DNA of 18,673 nt, from assembly GCA_017984035.1 (NCBI GenBank), contig JAGOAF010000028.1, forward strand, positions 1-18,673. Direction: 5' to 3'. Every line of letters starts with the position of its first letter. Within the stretch, counting starts at the first letter, position 1. The notes under the pieces were generated by a model, which ran no database searches, was not told the origin of the DNA, and worked only from the letters and a program-made list of their open reading frames with translations. This document shows positions 1 to 6,900 of the stretch, piece by piece. Position numbers and translations under genes: made by a program. This DNA is from Flavobacterium sp. Lineage in GTDB: Bacteria > Bacteroidota > Bacteroidia > Flavobacteriales > Flavobacteriaceae.

Positions 1-120
1 ATCAAAGTAAATGGTACTAATTTTGCTACTGCTAGCAACACAACTGCTGCATACGTAACAACACAAACAGGTGCAGGTAGTGGCGCTACTAAACCTACTT
101 GGGCTTCATGGTCTAACTAA
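1..120 (+). CDS. C-terminal end of an unrecognised protein (5' end outside window)
   Basis: Frame 1 is open from the first base to a TAA at 118-120, giving 39 residues that end in TKPTWASWSN. The residues are rich in Thr, Ala, Gly, Ser and Asn, with no charged cluster or membrane segment, which suits the end of an exported or surface protein. I do not recognise the family. A strong hairpin terminator follows 24 bases after the stop, which supports this being a real gene end. Nothing can be said about function from this fragment. Confidence 0.6.
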   Translation: MKVNGTNFATASNTTAAYVTTQTGAGSGATKPTWASWSN

Positions 121-138
121 TAAGTTTTAGCAACAAAT

Positions 139-176
139 AAAAAACCCCTGTTAGGAATTCCTAACAGGGGTTTTTT
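139..176. terminator. Bidirectional rho-independent terminator, perfect 26-bp palindrome
   Basis: The arms CCCCTGTTAGGAA (145-157) and TTCCTAACAGGGG (158-170) are perfect inverted repeats, flanked by six A (139-144) and six T (171-176). This forms a terminator on both strands, serving the partial gene on the left and the minus-strand YwqK-like gene that ends at 196. Confidence 0.93.
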
Positions 177-195
177 CTATTAATCTACTACAAGA

Positions 196-540
196 TTAAT
201 TTAAAGCAACTGTATCTTTGCTCCATTTTTTTACTGATAAAATACTATCTTTAGAAAAATCTACTTCAGACAAACCTTCATTGTTCCAAAAGAACCAGTT
301 TCCTACTTTTTCCCCTTTTGCATACTCCGCAATAGCAATCTTTACTCCATTCTCATTATAAGAAATCCATTTTCCTTCTAATTTACCATCAGCAAAAAAA
401 CCTTCTTGTTGAATTTTACCATTTTCATGGTAATACGTTGCTTTTACTATACCGTTTACTTCTTCTAATTTAGGCTCTCTATTTTGTGCAAAAGTTACAC
501 TAGATACTACTAACACTGCGATCATCATAATTTTTTTCAT
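196..540 (-). CDS. Secreted MORN/YwqK-like repeat protein, 114 aa
   Basis: The protein starts with a signal peptide (MKKIMMIAVLVVSSVTFAQ, cleavage near residue 19). The rest holds MORN-like units of the form YHENGKIQQEGFFADGKLEGKW, then YNENGVKIAIAEYAKGEKVGNWFFWNNEG (roughly residues 37-90): alternating Tyr/Trp, Asn-Gly turns and a G-x-W at the end of each strand pair. Databases often label this family 'toxin-antitoxin system YwqK family antitoxin', but no toxin partner is visible here and export to the periplasm argues against that role. Its function is unknown; small MORN proteins are usually structural or binding proteins. It is a single-gene unit with its own consensus promoter (574-604) and a shared terminator (139-176). 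Confidence 0.82.
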   Translation of the reverse strand: MKKIMMIAVLVVSSVTFAQNREPKLEEVNGIVKATYYHENGKIQQEGFFADGKLEGKWISYNENGVKIAIAEYAKGEKVGNWFFWNNEGLSEVDFSKDSILSVKKWSKDTVALN

Positions 541-573
541 TTTGTTAGGTTTTAATTGTTAATAATTCGATAA

Positions 574-604
574 CAAATATAGACATTAATTTACATCTAC
601 CAAA
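574..604 (-). promoter_or_regulatory. Consensus Bacteroidetes promoter of the YwqK-like gene
   Basis: On the minus strand a TTTG (604-601) is followed after exactly 19 bases by TATATTTG (581-574), matching the -33/-7 consensus TTTG-N19-TAnnTTTG of this phylum. The expected start lies about 30 bases upstream of the ATG at 540. Confidence 0.8.
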
Positions 605-623
605 CATTTACTTAACAATTTGG

Positions 624-702
624 TAACATTGTAAAACAAATTAATACGATTTTCAATCAAATTAGTAGTTAAGTATTTGATTTATAATTGTTTACAATGT
701 TA
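624..702. repeat. Interrupted inverted repeat, 12-bp perfect core
   Basis: TAACATTGTAAA at 624-635 is the exact reverse complement of TTTACAATGTTA at 691-702, and the match extends imperfectly inwards (624-643 against 685-702). The separation is about 40 to 55 bases. It sits in the very AT-rich 266-base gap (541-806) between the divergent YwqK-like and sorting-domain genes. It could be a regulator site or chance in AT-rich DNA. Confidence 0.5.
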
Positions 703-806
703 AATTAATTTTAAAAAAAATACAATTTTTTTGACCAAACGATTTTTTAACCATTTTAGTATTTCTGTAGAAAAAAATAGTACTTTTATACTGTTACTAT
801 CAGAAC

Positions 807-1139
807 ATGAAGAAGTTGTATTTCATCCTTTTACTATTTTTACTTGCTTTTACTACCGGCGCCATAGCGCAAGAAGTTAAATCGCAATCTAATCTCCATG
901 AGTCAACCATTGAAGGTTTAAGCCTGTACCCTAACCCTGTGAGTAATGGTAAAGTTTACATTACAACTAAAAATGATCTAGATAAAGAAATTCAAATTTT
1001 TGATGTTTTAGGCAAAAAAGTCTTTCATACCCAAATGAACGCTAGAGAATTAAACATCTCTTTCCTTTCTCCAGGCGTTTACATTATTAAAATTAAAGAA
1101 GAAGAAAGCGCTGCCACACGAAAATTGATCGTACGTTAA
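807..1139 (+). CDS. Mini-protein consisting of a signal peptide and a type IX secretion sorting domain, 110 aa
   Basis: A signal peptide (residues 1-21, ending AIAQ) is followed by about 18 linker residues and then a complete type A sorting domain: SLYPNPVSNGKVYI near 39-52, the IFDVLGKKVF strand near 64-73, and the end SPGVYIIKIKEEESAATRKLIVR. In known type IX secretion substrates this roughly 70-80-residue C-terminal domain sends a large cargo across the outer membrane and is removed; here there is no cargo domain. The ATG at 807 is the only one that gives the signal peptide. A near-consensus -7 box (TACTTTTA, 781-788) lies upstream. The next gene starts 116 bases later, probably as its own unit. 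Family assignment is secure; the role is unknown. Confidence 0.88.
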   Translation: MKKLYFILLLFLLAFTTGAIAQEVKSQSNLHESTIEGLSLYPNPVSNGKVYITTKNDLDKEIQIFDVLGKKVFHTQMNARELNISFLSPGVYIIKIKEEESAATRKLIVR

Positions 1140-1255
1140 TTTATCGTTATCTATTTTCAACCTTCTGAAAACAATTAGGTTACAATTGTAATGATTTCAT
1201 AATCTTAGGTAAACTTCTCAATAACACACTCTTTTTATTTTCGTAAAAACATTTT

Positions 1256-2074
1256 ATGAAAAAGAAAAGAAAACTCCCTTTAGTAGTTTTAAGCGATATC
1301 CATTTAGGCACTTATGGCTGCCACGCTAACGAATTAGTTTCATACCTAAAATCAATTCAACCCGAAATGTTAGTCCTTAACGGCGACATTATCGATATTT
1401 GGAATTTCTCCAAAAGCTACTTTCCTGGATCTCATATGAATGTATTGCGACAAATATTAAAAATGTCCAATCAGGGAACTAAAGTAGTCTATATAACTGG
1501 CAACCATGACGAAGCACTACGTAAATACTCAGATACTAATCTGGGAAATATTGAATTAGTGGACAAACTTATATTGGAAATCGACGAAAAGAAAATTTGG
1601 ATCTTTCATGGCGATGTGTTTGACTCTTCTACAAGAGGTTATGCTAAAATTATTGCAAAATTAGGTGGTAAAGGCTACGATTTGTTAATTCTGATCAACA
1701 CCTTTTTAAATTGGCTATTAGTTTTAGTAGGAAAAGAAAAAAGAAGTTTCTCCAAAAAAATAAAGGATAGTGTAAAAAAAGCTGTGGCTTTCATCTCCAA
1801 TTTTGAAACTACTGCTGCTGAAATCGCCATAGAAAAAAAATACGACTATGTAATTTGTGGCCATATACACAAACCACAAATGAAAGAAGTATCCAATGAA
1901 CATGGAAAAGTAATGTATTTAAACAGTGGTGACTGGGTAGAGAATTTGACAGCTTTAGAATACAACAAAAAGAAATGGCGTCTTTATCATTATCAAAAAA
2001 TAGATTACACCAACCAAACAGAATCTATTGAGGATGCCATTATTAACGACATCGTAAGTAAAATTTTAGCCTAA
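1256..2074 (+). CDS. LpxH-like UDP-2,3-diacylglucosamine diphosphatase / calcineurin-type metallophosphoesterase
   Basis: All five metal-binding blocks of the calcineurin-like phosphoesterase fold are present: SDIHLG (residues 13-18), NGDIID (42-47), GNHD (82-85), HGD (118-120) and GHIHKP (202-207). The length of 272 residues and the DIW after the second block fit the LpxH-like group, which removes UMP from UDP-diacylglucosamine to give lipid X in lipid A synthesis, at the inner face of the membrane. A hydrophobic stretch at about 142-159 would suit membrane contact. A glycosyltransferase-like gene follows 5 bases downstream, so the two are almost certainly cotranscribed. A weak -7 box (TATTTTCG, 1236-1243) precedes it. 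The exact substrate is inferred: flavobacteria can carry more than one LpxH-like paralogue. Confidence 0.85.
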   Translation: MKKKRKLPLVVLSDIHLGTYGCHANELVSYLKSIQPEMLVLNGDIIDIWNFSKSYFPGSHMNVLRQILKMSNQGTKVVYITGNHDEALRKYSDTNLGNIELVDKLILEIDEKKIWIFHGDVFDSSTRGYAKIIAKLGGKGYDLLILINTFLNWLLVLVGKEKRSFSKKIKDSVKKAVAFISNFETTAAEIAIEKKYDYVICGHIHKPQMKEVSNEHGKVMYLNSGDWVENLTALEYNKKKWRLYHYQKIDYTNQTESIEDAIINDIVSKILA

Positions 2075-2079
2075 CTTAA

Positions 2080-3069
2080 ATGAAAATATTTTACGCCATA
2101 CAAGCTACAGGAAACGGTCATATCAGTCGCGCAATGCAATTGTATCCTTATTTACAAAAATTTGGAGAAGTAGATTTCTTTATGAGTGGCAGTAATGCTA
2201 GTCTAGCGATTGAGCTGCCTGTAAAATTTAAAAGTTCAGGTTGTAGTTTGTTTTACAGTACCTGCGGCGGATTGGACTATTGGAAAATTGCTAAAAATGT
2301 TCGCCCTTTGCAAATGCTTAAAGAAGCAAAAGCATTACCACTAAAAAAATACGATGTGATCATCAATGACTTTGATTCAATTACTTCCTTGGCCTGCAAA
2401 TTACAAAAGGTACATTCTGTACAATTGGGTCATCAAGCTAGTTTTGTATCTAAACATACACCAAGACCGGACAAAAAAAGTATAATGGGCGAAATGATTT
2501 TAAAACATTATGCCTCAGCACCCAAAAATATTGGCTTGCATTTTGAAAAATACGATTCGTTTATTGTGCCACCTATTATTAAAGAAGAAATACAGCAAGC
2601 TAATCCCAAAAATTTAGGTCATATATCGGTCTATTTGCCTTCGTTTGATATATCCTGTCTAGAAAAAGCATTCCGAAATTTGCCTAACCAAGAATTTCAT
2701 TGGTTTTTAAACGATATAAAAACAAAACAAAAATTAGGAAACATTACCTATTACCCAGTAAACCAAGCTGATTTTAATGAAAGTTTAATCAATTGTCACG
2801 GAATAATTACTGGCGGTGGATTTGAGACACCCGCAGAAGCATTGTTTCTTAGAAAAAAAATACTAAGCATCCCGATTCAAAACCACTACGAACAAGAATG
2901 TAATGCTGCGGCATTGAAGAAAATGGGCGTACCAGTGGTTTATGAAGTCGGAGATGACATTGATAGTGTAATCGAAAATTGGCTTAACACTGACACTCCA
3001 ATGCCTTTGATTCAAGCGAATGACATTAATGCTACTTTACAGCACATGTTTGACACCTATAAAGACTAA
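2080..3069 (+). CDS. Glycosyltransferase-like protein (GT-B fold, Glyco_trans_1_3 type), 329 aa
   Basis: The N-terminus (MKIFYAIQATGNGHISRA) has the glycine-rich loop and GH of the MurG-like GT-B acceptor domain. The C-terminal half carries the donor-nucleotide signature GGGFETPAEAL (246-255 and following), then P-IQNHYEQECNAAALKKMG, as in MurG and UDP-glucuronosyltransferase-like proteins. There is no signal peptide or membrane span, so it is probably cytosolic or peripheral. It starts 5 bases after the LpxH-like gene and a terminator follows directly, so the pair forms a two-gene operon. Pairing with an LpxH-like enzyme suggests a lipid or envelope glycoconjugate substrate, but that is inference from context. 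The sugar and acceptor are unknown. Confidence 0.78.
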   Translation: MKIFYAIQATGNGHISRAMQLYPYLQKFGEVDFFMSGSNASLAIELPVKFKSSGCSLFYSTCGGLDYWKIAKNVRPLQMLKEAKALPLKKYDVIINDFDSITSLACKLQKVHSVQLGHQASFVSKHTPRPDKKSIMGEMILKHYASAPKNIGLHFEKYDSFIVPPIIKEEIQQANPKNLGHISVYLPSFDISCLEKAFRNLPNQEFHWFLNDIKTKQKLGNITYYPVNQADFNESLINCHGIITGGGFETPAEALFLRKKILSIPIQNHYEQECNAAALKKMGVPVVYEVGDDIDSVIENWLNTDTPMPLIQANDINATLQHMFDTYKD

Positions 3070-3073
3070 TAAC

Positions 3074-3099
3074 AAGCTCCATAAATTGGAGCTTTTTTT
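3074..3099 (+). terminator. Rho-independent terminator after the LpxH-like/glycosyltransferase operon
   Basis: Arms AAGCTCCA (3074-3081) and TGGAGCTT (3087-3094) enclose a 5-base loop, and a run of seven T (3093-3099) follows. Confidence 0.88.
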
Positions 3100-3129
3100 A
3101 TCTCCGTTTCTTTTCCCGTTTATTTCAAT

Positions 3130-3137
3130 TACTTTTG
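3130..3137 (+). promoter_or_regulatory. -7 box upstream of the LuxE-like gene
   Basis: TACTTTTG matches TAnnTTTG and ends 14 bases before the TTG start at 3152. No good -33 TTG is seen. Transcription from here would give a leader of under about 10 bases. Confidence 0.5.
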
Positions 3138-3151
3138 TGAAAAAATAATTC

Positions 3152-4132
3152 TTGATTTCAACTCACGATATATTCACTAGTAGCAATCAAAAGCAATTTG
3201 ACAAAATGGCTTTGAAAGTTTTTCGTTTTCAATACGAGAATAATTTGGTGTATCGTGAATTTTGCGATTTCTTAAAAACTGATGTCCAGAAGGTAAAAAC
3301 CATCCAACAAATTCCTTTTTTACCCATTCAGTTTTTTAAAAGTCACTCCGTAGTTTCAAATTCCAATCCTATCCAAACTACTTTCACAAGCAGTGGTACG
3401 ACCGGAATGGTTACGAGTAAACATTTAGTTACTGATGTTAGTATTTATGAAGAAAGCTATCGTAAAGGATTTTCTCAGTTTTATGGTAACATTGAGGATT
3501 ATGTAGTATTAGCTTTACTTCCTTCCTATTTAGAACGTGAAGGTTCCTCATTAATCCATATGGTGGATGATTTAATTCAATTATCCAATCATCCTGAAAG
3601 CGGATTTTACTTGCATAATTACGATGAACTTATTGAAAAAATAATTCAGTTGGACCAATCAGGTCAAAATATAATTCTAATCGGCGTCACTTATGCCTTA
3701 CTCGATTTAGTAGAAAAACGGTCTTTCCAGTTAGAAAATACTATTATCATGGAAACGGGAGGCATGAAAGGCAAACGCAAGGAAATGATTCGCGAAGAAT
3801 TACACTACCAACTTTGCCAAGGTTTCGGGGTAAAAACCATCCATTCGGAATATGGTATGACCGAATTATTATCACAAGCCTATTCTTTGGGTGATGGTAT
3901 TTTTGAATGCCCTTCTTGGATGCAAATCCTTGTACGCGATACAGAAGATGCTTTGACCTATGTTAGGGAAGGAAAAACGGGTGGTATTAATGTAATTGAC
4001 TTAGCCAATATCAATTCGTGTTCCTTTATTGCTACACAAGACTTAGGCAAAATATACCCTAACGGAAGTTTTGAAGTATTGGGCCGATTTGACCATTCCG
4101 ATATTAGAGGTTGTAATTTAATGGTAGTTTAA
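3152..4132 (+). CDS. LuxE/PaaK-type acyl-activating protein (acyl-protein synthetase-like), 326 aa
   Basis: The protein resembles the adenylate-forming LuxE family. The phosphate-binding loop is FTSSGTTG (78-85), followed by the ETGGMKGKRKE block (201-211) and the A5-like motif HSEYGMTELLSQAY (231-244), where the conserved Tyr-Gly-x-Thr-Glu binds the adenylate. LuxE enzymes activate a fatty acid as acyl-AMP and pass it to a protein thiol; the flavobacterial proteins have no known lux partners, so the real acceptor is unknown. I chose the TTG start at 3152 because residues 5-30 (HDIFTSSNQKQFDKMALKVF...) look like the family's N-terminus; the next ATG at 3206 would remove them. The stop codon overlaps that of the convergent DUF3078 gene, with no terminator between them. 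Confidence 0.8.
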   Translation: MISTHDIFTSSNQKQFDKMALKVFRFQYENNLVYREFCDFLKTDVQKVKTIQQIPFLPIQFFKSHSVVSNSNPIQTTFTSSGTTGMVTSKHLVTDVSIYEESYRKGFSQFYGNIEDYVVLALLPSYLEREGSSLIHMVDDLIQLSNHPESGFYLHNYDELIEKIIQLDQSGQNIILIGVTYALLDLVEKRSFQLENTIIMETGGMKGKRKEMIREELHYQLCQGFGVKTIHSEYGMTELLSQAYSLGDGIFECPSWMQILVRDTEDALTYVREGKTGGINVIDLANINSCSFIATQDLGKIYPNGSFEVLGRFDHSDIRGCNLMVV

Positions 4133-5070
4133 AAGGTATATACAAGACCCACACCTAGCATTTGTCTTATTTGTAATTTTGGCCCCAAAGTAACCTGTTT
4201 ACCCTCTCTTTGTTCTTTGGCTTTAACATCATCATCATAAATTATTCGGGCACCAATATTTACTTTTACATATTGATTCACCGTCATATCTAATTTAAAA
4301 TCATAATCAATGTCAATATTTCCAAATTTATTGATATAATCAGAAAAGAGCACGAGTTTATTTACCCAAACAATATTTTTTGCAATTTCTTTTTTATAAT
4401 AACTTGAGAACAAAAAACCCAATTCAGTCCTAATTTGTTTACCATTTGTAATAATCATATCATTTGAATCAACGATCGCTTCGGTAACACCAAATGCCCC
4501 CTGATTAGCTAATGTTTGATCCAGAACAAAAGTGGTTTTAAATGTAAACGGCGATAAATAAAATACCCTATGTTTCGACTTGCTTGAATTTTCGGTACCT
4601 ACACCTAATAATATATAGGCCGGGGCAAACAATCTAGAAATTGCTTTCTCAGTATTGGGATAGGCATATCCGTTACTAAATTGGGTGTTAAAATTAAATT
4701 TAGCCGAATGATACCAATTTGAAATGGAATCTTTTCTGTAGCCAAAAGTAGAATTCAATTGTATTAAATCATCGGTTTTTCGTAACTCTACACCATCTTG
4801 TTGATTTAATCCATAACGAACAATAAGCTCATTTACCCACTTTTGATTTCCTTTGGTGTATACTCTAGAAAAATCACCTTTGATTAAACCTGATATAGCA
4901 CTATTACCACCAGCACTCCAATTTATAAATGCAATCTGCGAAATATCAAATCCTACTTTATTTTTATTTCTCCAAGGGGAGGCAGAATCTTTGGAAAGTA
5001 CTGGTATAGTGTCTTGTCCTGTTACTACTAAAGAAAAAATAAAAAACAAACAACTTAACTTAAGCTTCAT
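4129..5070 (-). CDS. DUF3078 outer-membrane beta-barrel protein, 313 aa
   Basis: A signal peptide (residues 1-18, ending VVTGQ) is followed by a mature chain rich in alternating hydrophobic and polar strands, with motifs typical of DUF3078 such as the WRNKNKVGFDISQIAFINWSAGG block (33-55). The chain ends in GLVYTF: a terminal Phe is the usual recognition signal for barrel assembly in the outer membrane. No function is established for the family. It is the second gene of a dxs operon (20-base gap, same strand). The link to isoprenoid synthesis looks positional rather than functional. The start is unambiguous, giving the signal peptide directly. Its stop overlaps the stop of the convergent LuxE-like gene. 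Confidence 0.82.
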   Translation of the reverse strand: MKLKLSCLFFIFSLVVTGQDTIPVLSKDSASPWRNKNKVGFDISQIAFINWSAGGNSAISGLIKGDFSRVYTKGNQKWVNELIVRYGLNQQDGVELRKTDDLIQLNSTFGYRKDSISNWYHSAKFNFNTQFSNGYAYPNTEKAISRLFAPAYILLGVGTENSSKSKHRVFYLSPFTFKTTFVLDQTLANQGAFGVTEAIVDSNDMIITNGKQIRTELGFLFSSYYKKEIAKNIVWVNKLVLFSDYINKFGNIDIDYDFKLDMTVNQYVKVNIGARIIYDDDVKAKEQREGKQVTLGPKLQIRQMLGVGLVYTF

Positions 5071-5090
5071 ATAGATACAAAAAAATTGAA

Positions 5091-6863
5091 TTATAAATAT
5101 TCCTTAAACATCTTTTCTATACTCAAAACGTCAATTTTACAATATTGTTGTAATTCCAAAATAGTACCTTGTTCAATAAATTCATCCGGCATACCCAGTA
5201 AGTGTATTTTGGTATGATAATTATTTGCGGCAGCAAATTCTAATATAGCACTTCCAAAACCGCCAGTAATTACACCATCTTCAATAGTAATCACCATTTC
5301 ATATTTTGAAAAAATAGAATGTAAAAGGGTTTCATCCAAAGGTTTTACAAAAGGGAAATCATAATGCGCAATTGTTCTTGGATTCTTTAAATTATCCAAG
5401 GCTTGGGTTATATTGTTTCCAAGGGTTCCATTTGATAATACGGCTATTTGTGTACCTTCTTTTATACATTGGCCTTTGCCAAAAACTATTTTTTGATACG
5501 GTGATTTCCAATGAATATTTTGACCGCGGCCACGAGGGTAACGTATGGCAATAGGATGTTCCAATCCTAATTGAGCAGAATATAAAATGTTTTGTAAAGC
5601 CATTTCATCTCTTGGCGAATACACTATCAAATTGGGAATACATCGTAAATAAGCCAAATCAAAAACACCATGATGCGTAGCACCATCTTCTCCAACTAAT
5701 CCAGCACGATCCAAACAAAATATTACGGGTAAGTTTTGTAAAGCTACATCGTGAATCACTTGATCATAAGCTCTTTGTAAAAAAGTGGAATAGATATTAC
5801 AAAAAACGACCATGCCTTGGGTTGCCATTCCAGCAGCTAAAGTAACCGCATGCTGCTCTGCAATTCCAACGTCAAAAGCACGCTTTGGAAACACATCCAT
5901 CATCAATTTAAGCGAACTACCTGTTGGCATTGCCGGAGTGATTCCAATGATTTTATCATTTTTTTGTGCCAAATCCAAAATGGTTTCGCCAAAAACGTCT
6001 TGGTATTTTGGTGGTAAATTGCCTGAAGAATTAGGAATAATATCACCCGTATTGGCATCAAATTTACCTGGCGCATGGTATTGCACTTGATTTTCTTCCG
6101 CTTGTTGCAGTCCTTTCCCTTTGGTGGTAATTATATGAAGAAACTTTGGTCCTTTTACTTTTTTGAGACGCTCTAATTCTTGGATAACCGCCTGAATATC
6201 ATGACCATCAATTGGTCCTGAATAATCAAAATTCAAAGACTTAATCATGTTATTTTGTCTTGGATTTTTTCCTTCTTTGACAGCAGTCAAATAGTTTTTC
6301 AAGGCACCTACACTTGGGTCAATCCCAATAGCATTATCATTTAAAACGACTAATAAATTAGCATCGGTAACTCCCGCATGATTCAATCCTTCAAAAGCCA
6401 TTCCTGAAGCTATTGAGGCATCGCCAATCACTGCAATGTGTTGTCTTTCGGCATCACCCTTTAAATTAGCTGCAATTGCCATTCCTAAAGCAGCCGAAAT
6501 TGAGGTCGATGAATGGCCTACGCCAAAAGCATCGTAGGCACTTTCACTTCGTTTGGGAAAGCCAGAAATACCATGAAGCTGTCTGTTAGTATGAAAATTA
6601 TCTCTACGTCCTGTCAATATTTTGTGACCATAGGCTTGATGTCCGACATCCCAAATCAAACAATCGTTGGGTGTATCAAAAACATAATGCAAGGCAATCG
6701 TTAATTCTACTACTCCCAAACTAGCGCCTAAATGCCCTTCCTTAACTGAAACCACATCAATAATGAAGTCGCGTAACTCTTGAGCCAATTGCGGCAACTG
6801 ATGGTGATCGAGTTGACGTAAATCACTAGGACTGTTAATACTTGAAAGTAAATTGTTTGACAT
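5091..6863 (-). CDS. dxs: 1-deoxy-D-xylulose-5-phosphate synthase
   Basis: This thiamine-diphosphate enzyme condenses pyruvate with glyceraldehyde 3-phosphate, the first step of the MEP isoprenoid pathway, in the cytosol. Numbered from the start chosen here (590 aa; the E. coli enzyme is about 620): HLGASLG (44-50), DVGHQAYGHKILTGR (72-86), the cofactor-binding GDAS...LNDN (147-177), catalytic Glu in DVGIAEQHAVTLAAGMA (Glu336), and the GLVGEDGATHHG loop. The cofactor motif reads GDA where GDG is usual. An ATG 15 bases further upstream (6878) is open, but the -7 box at 6875-6868 would put the transcript start downstream of it, so I chose the ATG at 6863. It is divergent from tadA and cotranscribed with the DUF3078 gene. 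Confidence 0.95.
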   Translation of the reverse strand: MSNNLLSSINSPSDLRQLDHHQLPQLAQELRDFIIDVVSVKEGHLGASLGVVELTIALHYVFDTPNDCLIWDVGHQAYGHKILTGRRDNFHTNRQLHGISGFPKRSESAYDAFGVGHSSTSISAALGMAIAANLKGDAERQHIAVIGDASIASGMAFEGLNHAGVTDANLLVVLNDNAIGIDPSVGALKNYLTAVKEGKNPRQNNMIKSLNFDYSGPIDGHDIQAVIQELERLKKVKGPKFLHIITTKGKGLQQAEENQVQYHAPGKFDANTGDIIPNSSGNLPPKYQDVFGETILDLAQKNDKIIGITPAMPTGSSLKLMMDVFPKRAFDVGIAEQHAVTLAAGMATQGMVVFCNIYSTFLQRAYDQVIHDVALQNLPVIFCLDRAGLVGEDGATHHGVFDLAYLRCIPNLIVYSPRDEMALQNILYSAQLGLEHPIAIRYPRGRGQNIHWKSPYQKIVFGKGQCIKEGTQIAVLSNGTLGNNITQALDNLKNPRTIAHYDFPFVKPLDETLLHSIFSKYEMVITIEDGVITGGFGSAILEFAAANNYHTKIHLLGMPDEFIEQGTILELQQYCKIDVLSIEKMFKEYL

Positions 6864-6867
6864 GGTA

Positions 6868-6875
6868 CAAATGTA
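6868..6875 (-). promoter_or_regulatory. -7 box of dxs, 4 bases from the start codon
   Basis: On the minus strand TACATTTG (6875-6868) matches TAnnTTTG and is followed by only four bases (TACC) before the ATG at 6863. This decides the dxs start and implies a leaderless or nearly leaderless transcript. No clear -33 TTG is seen at the right distance. Confidence 0.55.
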
Positions 6876-6888
6876 CAAATTGAATTCT

Positions 6889-6896
6889 TATTTTTG
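6889..6896 (+). promoter_or_regulatory. -7 box of tadA, 4 bases from the start codon
   Basis: TATTTTTG matches TAnnTTTG, with four bases (CTAA) before the ATG at 6901. It mirrors the arrangement on the dxs side; the two boxes are 13 bases apart on opposite strands. Confidence 0.55.
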
Positions 6897-6900
6897 CTAA

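Noticed and set aside
196..540. Antitoxin of a toxin-antitoxin pair
   Set aside because: The protein has a signal peptide and stands alone, with no toxin gene beside it; the label is a database name only.
4853..5074. Plus-strand ORF of 73 residues antisense to the DUF3078 gene
   Set aside because: It lies wholly over the signal peptide and first strands of a clear gene, and its sequence has no recognisable domain.
6864..6878. Longer dxs start at 6878 (five extra residues MYICT)
   Set aside because: It lies upstream of or inside the -7 box on the same strand, so a transcript from that promoter would not contain it.
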